Shown: positions 9,799 through 21,073, counted from the stretch's first letter. The stretch is DNA of 64,000 nt from Stomoxys calcitrans (GCF_963082655.1 NC_081553.1:189070119-189134118), one strand, 5' to 3'. Program-made: numbers and translations. The notes: generated by a model not told the origin, from the letters alone.

Positions 9799-12700
9799 CT
9801 GACCATGACTTCCCCAAATGTGACTCTTACCCTGACTATTCCCCTACTATGACTATTCTAAGGCGTAACGCTGATTACGAAGTTAATTCGTCAAAACTGC
9901 TATTTCACATTCGCCCTTTTCACGAGCGTTACAAAGACTATATGGCTAGACGTGACCAGATATTTCAAGTACACTCTGTTTCGACTACCTCTAGGAGAAG
10001 TCCCAAGCGTTCGACTATTCGTTTGAGAAGGTATTTTAAAAGGCGTAGGCTTACGAACCGGTATGTGATTTCATCGATAATTAATAATGCACGAGATAAA
10101 AGGTATTACGCGAGAATAGAGTTTCTGGATTTTGGTGAATGTGGCCTTCTGGACACAGGGGCAAATGTTTCTTGCCTTGGATCCAGTCTGGCTCTTGAGG
10201 ATTTTTCTCGTTTTGATCAATTTGTTCCGCATAAATCAGGAGTTAAAACTGCGGATGGCACGATTCAGAGGACTATTGGTTTTTTAGATGTTGACGTCAC
10301 CTTTCGCCAGGAGACACGTCAACTGAGATTTCTTATTGTACCATCAATAACCCAAAGGGTTATTCTTGGCTTGGATTTCTGGCGGGCATTCAATCTTGCC
10401 CCAGACCTGTTTCAACCTGCGATTATTACGGAGCCTGAAATAGGCGGCGATACCTTTTTTGATTCTATTAGGGTAGCGGCGTTGGAGGAAAGTGGTCTTT
10501 CTGACCCTGATTCTCCAATTGATTCCCAGAAATATCCCTTGACCAATAGTCAGCGGAGTCAACTGCAGTGTGTAGTGGATTTATTTCCGGACTTTTCCAA
10601 ACAAGGCTTAGGCAGGACGGGGTTGATCGAGCATGAGATAGACGTTGGTGACGCCAAGCCGATCAAGCAGCGTTTCTATCCTGTTTCCCCGGCGGTGGAG
10701 AACCTCATGTTCCAGGAAATAGATAGAATGCTTGCTTTGGGGGTGATTGAGCCATCGTCTTCTCCGTGGAGTTCACCCATGCGCTTAGTGCTGAAGCCGA
10801 ATAAAGTGAGGCTATGCCTAGACGCACGGAGACTAAACCAAGTCACGGCTAAGGATGCCTATCCACTGCCCAGCATCGAGGGCATATTTGCTCGCCTGCC
10901 TAAGGCCAATATTATAACCAAACTGGACCTGAAAGATGCGTACTGGCAAGTTGGATTAAGTGAGAGATCAAAACCTGTGACAGCATTTACTGTACCTGGT
11001 CGTCCGTTGTACCAGTTCACAGTAATGCCTTTTGGTCTGTGCAACGCTCCACAGACTATGTGTCGTTTGGTGGATCAGATAATCCCGCCAGACCTAAGGC
11101 ATTGCGTCTTCGGGTACCTCGACGACCTGGTTGTCATATCCGAAGATTTCTCCTCTCACATATCCATTCTTATCAGAATAGCTCAGGAATTCAAGAGGGC
11201 TAATCTGACCTTGAATTTAGGGAAGTGCCAATTTTGCGTGACACAAGTTAAATACTTGGGTTATGTCATAGGACATGGTGGGATACAGACGGACCCTGAG
11301 AAGGTGGCATCGATTGCGAAATGGCCTGTACCAAAGACCATAAAACAAGTCCGCGGCTTCTTGGGCTTAGCTAGTTGGTACAGACGCTTTATCGAAAACT
11401 TCTCTTCACTCACTTTTCCAATTACGGAAACCCTATCCACTAAGAGGAGGTTTAAGTGGACTCCGGAAGCGAACTCTGCGTTCGAAGAAGTGAAGAAGCG
11501 TCTGACCACAGCGCCGGTATTGGCAAATCCGGATTTCAAGGAGAAGTTTTATCTGCACTGTGATGCGTCGGATTATGGTATTGGTGCAGTGCTGGTGCAA
11601 TTTGATGGAGATGGCGAGGAAAGGCCTATCGCTTTCATGTCAAAAAAGCTAAACACTTCGCAACGCAATTACAGCGTGACCGAAAGGGAGTGTTTAGCTG
11701 CGATAGAGGCCATAAAACGCTTCCGGTGCTATCTCGAACTCCAGGACTTCGAGGTCATTACAGATCATTCCTCTTTAAAGTGGCTTATGACGCAACCAGA
11801 TCTTACGGGCAGGCTGGCACGTTGGGTTTTCAAGCTGCAGCCATATAGGTTTACCATAAGTCACCGTAAGGGGAAAGATCACGTAGTGCCCGATGCGTTA
11901 TCCCGTATTCCCTGTGAAGAGATATCCTCTATAGCCCTCGCTGAACCGGAGATTGATCTGAACTCACCGTGCTTCGATGATCAGGATTATATGGAGCTGA
12001 AATCTAAGATTTCGGAGAATGGCTCAAAGTACCCAGACCTGAGGATTGTAGACAAGTTTGTCTACATCCGTACAGAGCATTACTCTGGCGATCCTCAGCA
12101 GGAAGAAGGAGCTTGGAAGCTCTGGATTCCGAAAAACCTTCGCCAGGCTCTTTTATCCCGTTTTCATTGTCCCTCAATAGCTGCTCACGGTGGGATGAAC
12201 AAGACTGTTGAACTGATTCGCAGGAATTTTTATTGGCCAGGTCTTTTGACCGATGTTAGAAGTTTTGTGAGAGATTGCGAGGTTTGTAAAGTCACGAAGC
12301 CGCCCAATATGATACTCAAACCGGAGATGGGGAACCAGGCATATACCACCAGACCATTTCAACGACTATATGTTGACTTTCTTGGCCCTTATCCTAGGTC
12401 CAAAAACGGCCATATTGGTCTTTTCATTGTTCTTGACCACATGACGAAGTTTGTTTGGTTGTGTCCTCTTAGAAAGTTTAGTTCAAGCAGTGTTCAAAAA
12501 TTCCTTTTAGAACACATTTTTCACATCTATGGGGTCCCGGAGTATCTGGTCAGTGACAATGGCTCCCAGTTCAGGGCCAATGACTTTAACGCATTCTTGA
12601 CCAGCCTCGGAGTTAGGCATGTTTACACGGCGTTATACTCCCCTCAATCTAATGCCTCCGAGAGGGTCAATCGGTCGATAATTTCTGCTATCCGATCGTA

Positions 12701-13190
12701 TTTGAAACAGGACCATAGACAGTGGGACGAGAACATTTCTGCCATTAGTTGTGCCCTTCGCAATTCTGTCCACCAGGCCATTAAGCACTCCCCATATTTT
12801 GCCACTTTTGGCTTTAATATGATCACCCATGGGGACTCCTATCAGCTGCTGAGGAATGTTCAATTGTTAGATGAGCCCATGGTTCAACTTAGAAGAGAAG
12901 ACCAGCTTACCCTCATACGGAAAGAGCTGCGTAGGAATATATCTCAGGCTTATGACACTAATAGACGGCAGTATAATTTACGCTCCAGGCCTATTTCTTA
13001 TACCGTTGGGCAGGCAGTTTTCAGGAGGAATTTCGCACAGAGTAATGCCGCTAGAAGTTTTAATGCGAAATTGTCACCCCTTTTTGTTAAGGCCACAGTT
13101 CAGTCAAAGGTTGGTAACAATTATTATATCCTCAAGGACGTCGAAGGCACTTCAACAGGCACCTATCATGCAAAAGACATGCGACCTTAA
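9738..13190 (+). CDS. pol: Pol polyprotein (PR-RT-RNase H-IN), probably made by -1 frameshift
   Basis: The frame is open from 9738 and its first ATG is at 9849 (1113 aa from there; residue numbers below use that ATG). Aspartic protease: LDTGA with D102, then ILGLDFW near 172. Reverse transcriptase: D360 in the KLDLKDAYW motif and YLDD at 423-426. RNase H: D572, E614, D639 and D682 (DALSR). Integrase: zinc-binding H773, H780, C810, C813; catalytic D843, D903 and E938, the last two about 35 residues apart; a weak GPY/F-like C-terminus. It copies the RNA to DNA and integrates it. The 61-nt overlap with gag contains a phased A AAA AAC heptamer, so translation as Gag-Pol is more likely than initiation at 9849, though I cannot exclude reinitiation. 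All key residues are present and no stop interrupts it. Confidence 0.95.
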   Translation, partial: EEIGGFKKLHTPKPTPETDLADHDFPKCDSYPDYSPTMTILRRNADYEVNSSKLLFHIRPFHERYKDYMARRDQIFQVHSVSTTSRRSPKRSTIRLRRYFKRRRLTNRYVISSIINNARDKRYYARIEFLDFGECGLLDTGANVSCLGSSLALEDFSRFDQFVPHKSGVKTADGTIQRTIGFLDVDVTFRQETRQLRFLIVPSITQRVILGLDFWRAFNLAPDLFQPAIITEPEIGGDTFFDSIRVAALEESGLSDPDSPIDSQKYPLTNSQRSQLQCVVDLFPDFSKQGLGRTGLIEHEIDVGDAKPIKQRFYPVSPAVENLMFQEIDRMLALGVIEPSSSPWSSPMRLVLKPNKVRLCLDARRLNQVTAKDAYPLPSIEGIFARLPKANIITKLDLKDAYWQVGLSERSKPVTAFTVPGRPLYQFTVMPFGLCNAPQTMCRLVDQIIPPDLRHCVFGYLDDLVVISEDFSSHISILIRIAQEFKRANLTLNLGKCQFCVTQVKYLGYVIGHGGIQTDPEKVASIAKWPVPKTIKQVRGFLGLASWYRRFIENFSSLTFPITETLSTKRRFKWTPEANSAFEEVKKRLTTAPVLANPDFKEKFYLHCDASDYGIGAVLVQFDGDGEERPIAFMSKKLNTSQRNYSVTERECLAAIEAIKRFRCYLELQDFEVITDHSSLKWLMTQPDLTGRLARWVFKLQPYRFTISHRKGKDHVVPDALSRIPCEEISSIALAEPEIDLNSPCFDDQDYMELKSKISENGSKYPDLRIVDKFVYIRTEHYSGDPQQEEGAWKLWIPKNLRQALLSRFHCPSIAAHGGMNKTVELIRRNFYWPGLLTDVRSFVRDCEVCKVTKPPNMILKPEMGNQAYTTRPFQRLYVDFLGPYPRSKNGHIGLFIVLDHMTKFVWLCPLRKFSSSSVQKFLLEHIFHIYGVPEYLVSDNGSQFRANDFNAFLTSLGVRHVYTALYSPQSNASERVNRSIISAIRSYLKQDHRQWDENISAISCALRNSVHQAIKHSPYFATFGFNMITHGDSYQLLRNVQLLDEPMVQLRREDQLTLIRKELRRNISQAYDTNRRQYNLRSRPISYTVGQAVFRRNFAQSNAARSFNAKLSPLFVKATVQSKVGNNYYILKDVEGTSTGTYHAKDMRP
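9756..9762 (+). promoter_or_regulatory. -1 ribosomal frameshift heptamer A AAA AAC
   Basis: In the gag frame the codons read tcA AAA AAC, the canonical X XXY YYZ phase. A -1 slip moves ribosomes into the pol frame, which is open from 9738. I saw no obvious stable stem in the 60 nt downstream, so efficiency is unknown. Confidence 0.8.
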
Positions 13191-13246
13191 GATTTTTGTT
13201 TCCTCCTGGTAATATTCTTGATCCAAGGGATTTATATTACCCGGTT
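13191..13246 (+). other. Pol to 3' LTR spacer with no clear polypurine tract
   Basis: The 56 nt between the pol stop and the LTR end in atattacccggtt. The only purine run is aaggga (13225-13230), well short of a usual plus-strand primer tract. Confidence 0.6.
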
Positions 13247-16013
13247 TGTAATGATTGATTGAAAATCCACAACTTCGTTTGTATTCTAATATTGGAGTTT
13301 TCTAAATTTTGTCTCAACAGAATTGTGTGCTGGGTAGTAGAGATTCAAGTATCTGTAACTATTCTCTTATTACCGTTCTTCTACCAGCTTTTGGTTATTT
13401 ACATCACTTACAAGTGACACCCCCTTCGCTCCCCCCTCGTATCACAGTTATAGATTCGATTTGGCTACTGCGTTATTTATGGCATATGTACAAAGCCTAG
13501 CTTTGTCTCTTCTTTCCTTTTGCTGCTCTGCAACCCCGGCTTAGGATAGCTCAGTGGGTAGCATGTCGGCGTAGTAACCGAGAGACTCAGGTTCGATCCC
13601 AGGTTCGGACGTATTTTATAATTGTTTTTTTAATTTCAAGTTGATTTTTGTTTTCTCTTTTGCATATTTATATTCCAAATTTTTTGCAATTTACTTGACT
13701 ATTATGACGAAAACGGTATACAGAAATAGGTCCCAGACTGGTTTTATAACCGTTCATGTTTCATGTTTTTATGTTCCTGGAAGAAGGAACCGTGGTGACT
13801 TTCAGTCTATTAAATTTTTTCCTTCACCCAGAGGCTAAATGTTCGGTGGCAAAAAGTGATCGATCTTTTCAATTTTGGTTTTTGAATAATACGCAACAGT
13901 TTGGCATAAAGTGCAATCTCATACCCTAATAAGTTGGGAATAATGTTGTAATTGAACCAGTTAAATTAATTTTTTTTAATACAAATTGACAATGTAAAAA
14001 GAATTAAAAATATTTGGAAGACATATACGTGTCAGACGTGAGATTTCATTGAATTGTATGACTTAAAAATCGTAAAAAAAAAAACCAAACGAAAACTGGA
14101 TTCAGATCACCAGCCATTTTCCAAACGCCTTATCCAATCCATTACCGTTGAGCCAGTAAAGTGCCATAAAAAAAAAAAAAAAAAAAGACCAGATAAAGCA
14201 AACCAGCTCCAAAACACCTGCTATTTTCAAACCACCTTATTCAGTGAATATTATAGAATTTTTGCACAGGTAACAAAAGAGAAAAATCATGCTTAATATG
14301 ACGTATATTACTGGGGATTTTTTCCTCTATAGCCAACTTGCAGTCCTTTAATTTTGGCCACCACTCTGTGGCCTGTGGAAAACCACACGGGGCTAAAGGG
14401 CTGTGCATTTTTTTTTTTTTCGAAGACGAGGAAGCCCAAATTGGATGGTTTTTAAGCTACCGAAGTAGACCATTGAACAAGTGATTTCGAATAGAGTGAT
14501 CCAAGCCAATTTTTTCTCTACCCCTCAACAAGATGAGTACTTACATCACAGGAAGTCCCACGTTGTTTTATCGAATTACCAGCCTATAAATGCACCACCC
14601 TAACCTAAATTTTAAGGAATTATCCTGATCGCAATCAGATATTAGCGATCGCACCAAACTCTTCCCGATCATAACCGAAGCGTACCAAATGAATATACTT
14701 ATGAGGATAACAAATTTTTAAGCTGCTTTTTGGTGTTAAGTAGAATAAGTATAAGAATTCTTCCTATCTCTATCCACCTATGCTTAATCAGATTTCAAAT
14801 TAGCGTAACATACTTAAAGCCTAAAATGATAAATTCCCCACCTAGCCACATGAGTCTGCAGGAGTTCTTCGAGGCCTCGACGTCCTTCAAACCCGACCAA
14901 TGGAAGTGGTAAGTCCAATTTGTTGCGTTTATATTGCTCTAAATTTTATGCTTTTCTATGTGCTACAATTTGAAATCGTTAATCTTATTATTTTTATAAA
15001 AAACATTTTTTTTAACAAATTCAAACGCAAGGTTTTTAAGGCATAAAAAAAAAAACAATAATGTTAGATGTTTTTTTTTCAATTTTTGTTTTAATCCATT
15101 AGCAATTTTTATTAATTTTTTATAGTTAACTACCCGAAAGCTCAGTTCAAAATGTGAAACCTTATTTTATTTTATTTTTTTTTTTTATTTTCTAACCCTG
15201 TTTTGAATTTTTATCGGTGGATTTATATATGTTTTTTTTTTAAGTTACATTTCAAAAGTTAGAAAGATTCTAGCATGAGATATTTTTCTCTCTCGTTAGT
15301 TAAAAATTATTCCATATGCATGGTTGCAAACCATTTAGTTATTAAGATGCAGATCAGTCTCATCAAACAAGTTCGTGTTTGATTCGAAATAGAAAAATAG
15401 ACATAAGTATATACATACAATCATACAACTAGAATTGCACATAGGCAAGTTCGCTATGAATAAATGAATTGCATTGTTGGTTTAAATTGAAATATGGATC
15501 TCTAAATTTTATTTATTTTGCGGCGGTGATGTGAGAGAGAGAGAGCGAAATGATTTCGAGGAGGGGTCTTTACAAAGCAATTAATGCCGGTAAGACCAAG
15601 GTTGGGTAGGGTTATGAGGCAATGGATTCCATAACACCAGGAATCTCTTTATGTTTTGTTTTTGTACTCGAAAACGACGATAGACAGCTGAGATAGCTTT
15701 CAACCATTTGGGGTGGTGTTTTTGTTTTGATTGGTTGAACATTGTTTTGTGTAAATTTCAAACTTCTTTTGGTTATTTTCACAGTGTAGTTTCAGATAAA
15801 AGGGAGTCTATATAAATTATTTTGTTTATGTGGAGAGTAGGTACTGGGACATCTAAGAGACACGAACCCCCCACCCGACTGAAGCTAGTCTCCTATGGCT
15901 CCCAGTCTTTTTTGGTGTTCAGAGAACTTTGAGATACAAGTATTTTAATATTGCCCTACTTCTTGCACAGTGGTTAAGTTGGAAACACTGACTTAAGCAT
16001 TTTGTACATTACA
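13247..16013 (+). repeat. 3' long terminal repeat (2767 bp)
   Basis: Direct repeat of 4588-7353, one T longer in the T-run at 14408-14420; I saw no other difference line by line. Ends ...TACA and is followed by the CTTG duplication. Carries the second copies of the tRNA-like segment and exon-like patch. Confidence 0.97.
13540..13631 (+). other. tRNA-like segment with pol III A and B boxes (3' LTR copy)
   Basis: Identical to 4881-4972, shifted by 8659. Because it sits in the 3' LTR, any pol III start here could also transcribe into flanking host DNA if the T-runs fail to stop it. Confidence 0.65.
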
Positions 16014-16017
16014 CTTG
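16014..16017. other. Target-site duplication, right copy (CTTG)
   Basis: Matches 4584-4587. Confidence 0.9.
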
Positions 16018-16227
16018 CGGTAGTCATAACTGGACCAAGTAGTAGCAAGTTTACAGAGTAAAGAGTACATGCGTGTTTTTTCGCTACTCCTAAACCTTAA
16101 ACTTTTTCGAAGTCCGCAGGCTGCTTATGGAGACATAAAGCCCTATGCCGGATAGCCCTACATTTGGAGTCCCATAGCTGATAGAGTGTGAAGTGTGCAT
16201 GGTGTCGTCTTCATAAGATGTTCAAGT

Positions 16228-16985
16228 TTCTATACTCACCACCATGGGATGGGGTATACTAATCAATTCATCCCGTTTGTAACACTTCAAAATATTGATC
16301 CAGGACCCCATAAAGCATATATATTCTTGATCGTCTCGATATTCTGAGTCGAACTAGCCATTTCCGTGTGTCCGTCTGGCGAAACCCCGATAGCGGTCAA
16401 ACGCGCACTGCTAGCCACTTGAAATTTCGAACAGATACCTAATATTGAGGTAGGTCGTTGTGAATTGCAAATGGGCCATATCGGTTCAGATTTGGATATA
16501 TCTCCCATATAAACCGATCTTCCGATTTTACTTCTTGAGCCCCCGGCTGCCGCAATTTTTGTCCGATTTGGCTAAGATGATGCACATGGTGTTATGTTAT
16601 GACTTCCAATAACTGTACCAAGTATGGTCTGAATCGGTCAAGAACCTCATCTAGCTCCCGTATAAACCGATATCCCGATTTGTTTTTTTGAGCCCATGGA
16701 AGCCACAATTTTTGCCACACAGTGTTTTGTTATGACACCCAACAACTGTGCCAGGTACGGTCCATTACTGTATATAAACTGGTATAGCTCCCATATAAAA
16801 CGATCTCCCGATTTGACTTCTTGGTCATCCGATTTGGCTGAAATTATGCACATAGTGTTATGTTATGACATGTCAGTTCAGTGTTATGTTATTTTATGGG
16901 TATACAGTATAAAATTTCAACCGTGCGTGCAGAAAATCTGTTCAGAAATCATGAACATTAACCCTCAAATATTATCAGCCTGAAT
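16228..16985 (+). repeat. DINE-1/mini-me type repeat, 5' part
   Basis: Begins at the family 5' end (tatactcaccaccatgggat), then a TA-rich stretch, the core ttcttgatcgtctcgatatt and a short GTCY tract, then 170-bp-type internal units (gctcccatataaaccgatct). No 3' hairpin terminus; truncated. 16018-16227 before it holds the end of the split target repeat and no gene. Confidence 0.75.
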
Positions 16986-17304
16986 TTTATCTAAGTATAA
17001 TAAAAATTGTGTTCTCTATTCTCTTGTTTCTTAGAGTAATTGTAATGTCACGAGGGCGGATTACTGGCCCAGCGCCCCGGATGGGTTTTGTGGAGTCCCA
17101 CATGTATCCCTGGACCGCCTACCGCAGCCCCTTACCTGGGAACAGACGCTGATATTGGCCATTGGTTATTTAAAGGCACCAATAACTCGCCTTGTCATCT
17201 CGAGTATCATTGGAACTCAGTATTTAAGTAAGAGTCAGTGACCCCCCACTGAGACACTCCTCTCGAAATCACTGACTGCCAGAGGCCGCATTTGCAGCTA
17301 AAAA

Positions 17305-17612
17305 TTTGCAAATTTTGCCCATGAACATTCCACTAAGGAACAGGGGCAAACTTCTCACATATCAATGAGTGCAGTCCGATTCAAGTTTTTTAAGCTCAGT
17401 GATAAGGGGCCTCCTTTTTATAGCCGAGTCCGAACGGCGTGCCGCAGTGCGACACTTCTTTCGAGAGAAGTTTTACATGGCATAGTACCTCACAAATGTT
17501 GCCAGCATTAGGAGGGGAAAACCACCGTTGAAAAATTTTTCTGATGGTTTCGCCAGGATTCGAACCCAGGCGTTCAGCGTCATAGGCGGACATGCTAACC
17601 TCTGCGCTACTT
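17305..17612 (-). repeat. tRNA-derived SINE, copy 2 (best full copy)
   Basis: On the minus strand it starts GTAGCGCAGAGGTTAGCA (A-box region), continues with TGGGTTCGAATCCTGGCG (B box), then the family body and the tail around cctgttccttagtggaatg. The 65-codon open frame across it is fortuitous and recurs in other copies. The 16986-17304 stretch beside it has no supportable gene. Confidence 0.85.
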
Positions 17613-17659
17613 TTATGCTACTCCACATAAAAACCAAGCTTTCCACTATCCTCAATCTG

Positions 17660-19895
17660 TGGACGCGCCCTGTAGCTCTCAGTCAAGCTTCCCGTAATAA
17701 CAATGAACACCACACAAGTTGGAGCTCAAAGTTCCAGCCACCTGTGTGGTGCTCATAGTTATACCGAGTCGGCCAGAGGGAGCATGGCAAGGCGAGAAAA
17801 GGACGATATTCACTGCACGGAAGCTGGACATTGAAAAGTTGCAAACACAACAAATGGCAGCGGCATACTCCATTCGACTGACCCAATTGTTTGATGAAAG
17901 CACTCCTGGTTCCGATGATGTAATGGCGCAGTGGCAAACCATTGCCCACTCCATGGAAAATGCCGCAAAATTCGTACTAGGCTACCGGAAGCCTCCTTGA
18001 GATGCTACTGAAGCCGAGAATACAGCGTACAGAGCAACTCTGCAATCAGCAGCAATGCGACAGATGAAGGCAGAAAAGGAGAGAGGAAAACGCCTATTTC
18101 GCAGAAAGAAAAAAGAAATGGAAAGGCGTAAGTATAAGCGAATTGAGATGTACAGGAGTCCGAATGAAGTCCGGAAATTCTACCAAAGTATCAAACATCA
18201 AACCGTTGGCTTTGGTACAGGCACACACTTCTGAAGAGGCGAAGAAGGAAATCGGTTAGCTGATACAGGTAGTGAAAAGAAAATTTTACCAAGCTGCTAG
18301 TGTCCGACAAGGGCGGCGAAAGGATACCGCAGAACCAATCCCTGATGGTGGTATAGAACATTTACCTCCTAGTCAGAATGTGGTTCAAGTAGCAGTAACC
18401 CGACTGAAGAACAATAAGGCAGCAGGAGCCGACGGGTTACCCACTAAACCGTTTGAGACCGGAGGCGACACACTGATAGAGCGTACGCATCAGCTTGTCT
18501 GCGCGATCTGGCCCGAACGCTTACCCGATGATTGGAACCTCAGCTGATACTACAATAGTATATCCATTTCACAAGAAAGGAGACAAGACGAAATGTTCAA
18601 CTAAAGAGGCATAAGTCTCCTCCCCATCGCATAAAAGCTACTCTCGAGCGTACTGTGTCAAAGATGAAAACCTAAAGTCAATGAGATAATAGAGCCCTAT
18701 CAATGCGGCTTTAGACTTGGCAAATCCATCCTAGACCAGATATTCACATTGCGCCAAATCCTGGAAAAGACCCGATAAAGACAAATAAACACCTACCATC
18801 TCTTTTTTGACTTCAAAGCCGCTTTCGATACCCCTTTACGTTCAAAGGTATTTCAAGCTATGTCTGAGTTTGGTATCCCTGCAAAATTGATAAGACTCTG
18901 CAGGATGACACTTGCTGATACACGATCCCCAGAAATAAAAGGAAAAAAATCTCTCCGGACCATTGAATACCAAACGAGGTTTCAGACAAAGAGACAGCAT
19001 ATCGTGTGATCTCTTTTATATCCTGCTGGAGAAGATTATATGAGATGCAGATGAGAACAGACATGGCACACTAATCGCAAGAGAACGCATGCTACTCGCT
19101 TACGCTGACGATATCGATATCATAGGTCGGTCACCGGAAGTAGTAACTGAGCCTTTCAAAGAATCGAAAGAGAGTTAGTAAAAATGGGTATGGCAGTTAA
19201 TGGAGATAAGACAAAATGGATGATTTCAACTCCCAAAACGCCTTGTGCAACCGATCAAATAAAGAAAATGGAGAAAGTTGGGAACCACAACTTTGAGATA
19301 GTCAGTGACTTTATCTACCTCGGCACTGCCGTAACCGAAACGAATGACACCAGTTTTGAGATAAAGCGAAGAATAATACTGGCAAACAGTTGCTACTTTG
19401 GACTAAGTAAGCAGTTTATAAAAAAGGCCACCTCTCGAGAGAAGACAATTACACTACAAGAAACTGATACCACTAGTGTTGTTATATGGTTGTGAAAGCA
19501 GTCTAGGCAGTAGTCCAGTAAATGTACCAGTTCGCGTTAATGGAGAATGTAGGAGTGGTATGAACCACGAGTTATAAGAGCTGCATGAGGACGACAGCAT
19601 ACTTACACGTATCACAATACAACGGCTGCGTTGGCTAGATCGTTTTGTCAGAATGGATGAAGAAGCTCAAGCAAAGAAGTTTCTTGAAGGCAAACACGTT
19701 GGTACACGCAAACCGAGACGACCAAAAGGTCGAAAATACCTCGAGTTTTGCACTGATTTTAAGCTTACGGTCTTGAATGGAAGAACAGAAGGAGATTAAG
19801 AAGGAAATTGAATGCTTATCATCGCCGCGGGCTCTTCTATTAACCCTCCGAAGTACAAGGTCCACAGATACTTGAACTTTTGTATGGAATTTAAT
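17660..19895 (+). mobile_element. RTE-like LINE relic with reverse transcriptase
   Basis: Decayed non-LTR retrotransposon. Plus-strand frames give the RT entry motif KNNKAAGADGLPT (about 18410-18445), a FKAAFDT motif near 18815, and the catalytic box LLAYADDIDIIG near 19090-19125, followed by a YLGTAVTETND region and a C-terminal QRLRWLDRFVRMDEEA motif near 19620-19665. These patterns are typical of the RTE-like family often misannotated as craniofacial development protein 2-like. Many stops and frameshifts; no functional protein. 17690-17760 holds a small internal repeat (caatgaacaccacacaagtt and its degenerate partner). The clade name is inference. Confidence 0.85.
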
Positions 19896-19909
19896 ATGAA
19901 AACTCATTT

Positions 19910-20500
19910 TTTTTGCATACCCACCACCATAGGATTGTGTTACACAATTTGTAACACCTCAAAATATTGATATAAGACCCCATAAAGTATATATGATCTG
20001 AATCGTCTCGATATTCTGAGTCGATCTAGTCATGTCCGTCCGACTGTTGAAATCACGATACCGGTCGCATGCGTAAGGCTAGCCGCTCGAAATTTTGCAC
20101 AGATACCTAATATTGATGTAGGTCGTTGGGGATTGCAAATAGGCCATATCGGTTTAGATTTTGATATAGTTCCTGCATAAACCGATCTCCCCATTTGACT
20201 TCTTGAGCCCCTGGAGGCCGCAATTTTCATTCAATTTGGCTTAAAAATTCTCTTATGACAACTGTGCCAAATATGGTTAAAATCGGTCTATAACCTGGTA
20301 TAGCTCCCATATAAAGCGATCTTACGATTTGACTTCTTGAACCCCTACAAGCAGCAATTTTTAACCGAATTGGCTGAAATGTGGTGTTCCGTTACACATT
20401 TGGTGTTCCGTTACGACTTCCAACAACTGTTCCGAGTACGGCTCAAATCGGTCAATAACCTGGTATAGCACCCATTTAAACCGATCTGCCGATATGTAAA
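19910..20500 (+). repeat. DINE-1/mini-me type repeat, 5' part
   Basis: Starts catacccaccaccataggat after a T-run, then the TA/core/GTCY region and several internal units with gctcccatataaagcgatct-type boxes. No 3' terminus. Confidence 0.75.
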
Positions 20501-20660
20501 GTAATGGTAATGCCATCGTAGCAGGATTTTTCAGCTTGACCAATGTCAGGCCTTCAGCAAGATGTCTCGCAGTCCTCAAACGAAAGTTTGAACTGGGCCA
20601 AATGCTGCAGATATATTGGCAGCAAGCATGGGCATACCGCATAATTGATTGTGTAAAGCT
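20500..20660. repeat. Unclassified repeat; empty-site paralogue of the LTR insertion
   Basis: Matches 4500-4583 plus 16018 onward without the LTR element. The segment spanning the insertion point is the same length as the interrupted copy with only one CTTG, which supports a simple 4-bp target duplication. Confidence 0.65.
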
Positions 20661-20766
20661 TCCTTGTAGCCGAGTTGGTTGCGAGCTCGGATTATCAGTG
20701 CGGGGTCGTGGGTTCGATTACCACTAGAGGACTGGTCTGTCACTGTTGTGCTGTCATAATGTTCTA
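20660..20766 (+). repeat. Second tRNA-derived SINE-like head
   Basis: TAGCCGAGTTGG fits an A box and GTGGGTTCGATTACC a slightly mutated B box, about 40 nt apart. The body is cut off by the MITE at 20767. Different from the main SINE family. Could be a decayed tRNA gene, but the flanks do not pair as an acceptor stem. Confidence 0.5.
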
Positions 20767-21002
20767 TGGGTTGCCCAAAAAGTAATTGCGGATTTTTCAT
20801 ATAGTCGGCGTTGACAAATTTTTTCACAGCTTGTGACTCTGTAATTGCATTCTTTCTTTTGTCAGTTATCAGCTGTTACTTTTAGCTTGCTTTAGAAAAA
20901 AAGTGTAAAAAAAGTATATTTGATTAAAGTTCATTCTAAGTTTTAATAAAAATACATTTACTTTCTTTTAAAAAATCCGCAATTACTTTTTGGGCAACCC
21001 AA
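20767..21002 (-). mobile_element. Mariner-type MITE
   Basis: About 236 bp with terminal inverted repeats TGGGTTGCCCAAAAAGTAAT at both ends and no coding capacity. One terminal T seems lost on the left. Termini resemble those of mariner elements of the mellifera type. Confidence 0.9.
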
Positions 21003-21073
21003 AATGTGAGTCTGTTAAGAAAATAGACTGCCACTTTTACCTAACCTACCGTGGTGAGCATGGGCCATCTAAT

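Larger units (their letters stand above)
4588..16013 (+). mobile_element. Complete Ty3/Gypsy LTR retrotransposon with RING-H2 Gag
   Basis: An 11.4-kb element seen directly as two near-identical 2.77-kb repeats bounded by TGTA/TACA, a CTTG duplication, a tRNA-Lys-type primer site, an 810-bp leader, and uninterrupted gag and pol frames in different phases. Domain order PR-RT-RNase H-IN places it in Ty3/Gypsy (Metaviridae). Long LTRs with a tRNA-Lys primer are known for the Drosophila elements Ulysses and Osvaldo, so I infer that lineage; a tree of the RT would settle it. No env frame lies between pol and the 3' LTR (only 56 bp). Both ORFs are open and the LTRs differ only by one T in a homopolymer as far as I can see, so the insertion is very recent and may be competent. 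It interrupts an older repeat whose unoccupied paralogue is at 20500-20660. Confidence 0.97.

Noticed and set aside
13191..13246. Possible env or third ORF in the LTR element
   Set aside because: Only 56 bp separate pol from the 3' LTR.
17396..17593. Minus-strand peptide also found at 61059-61283
   Set aside because: Both are chance translations of the same SINE body, not a conserved small protein.
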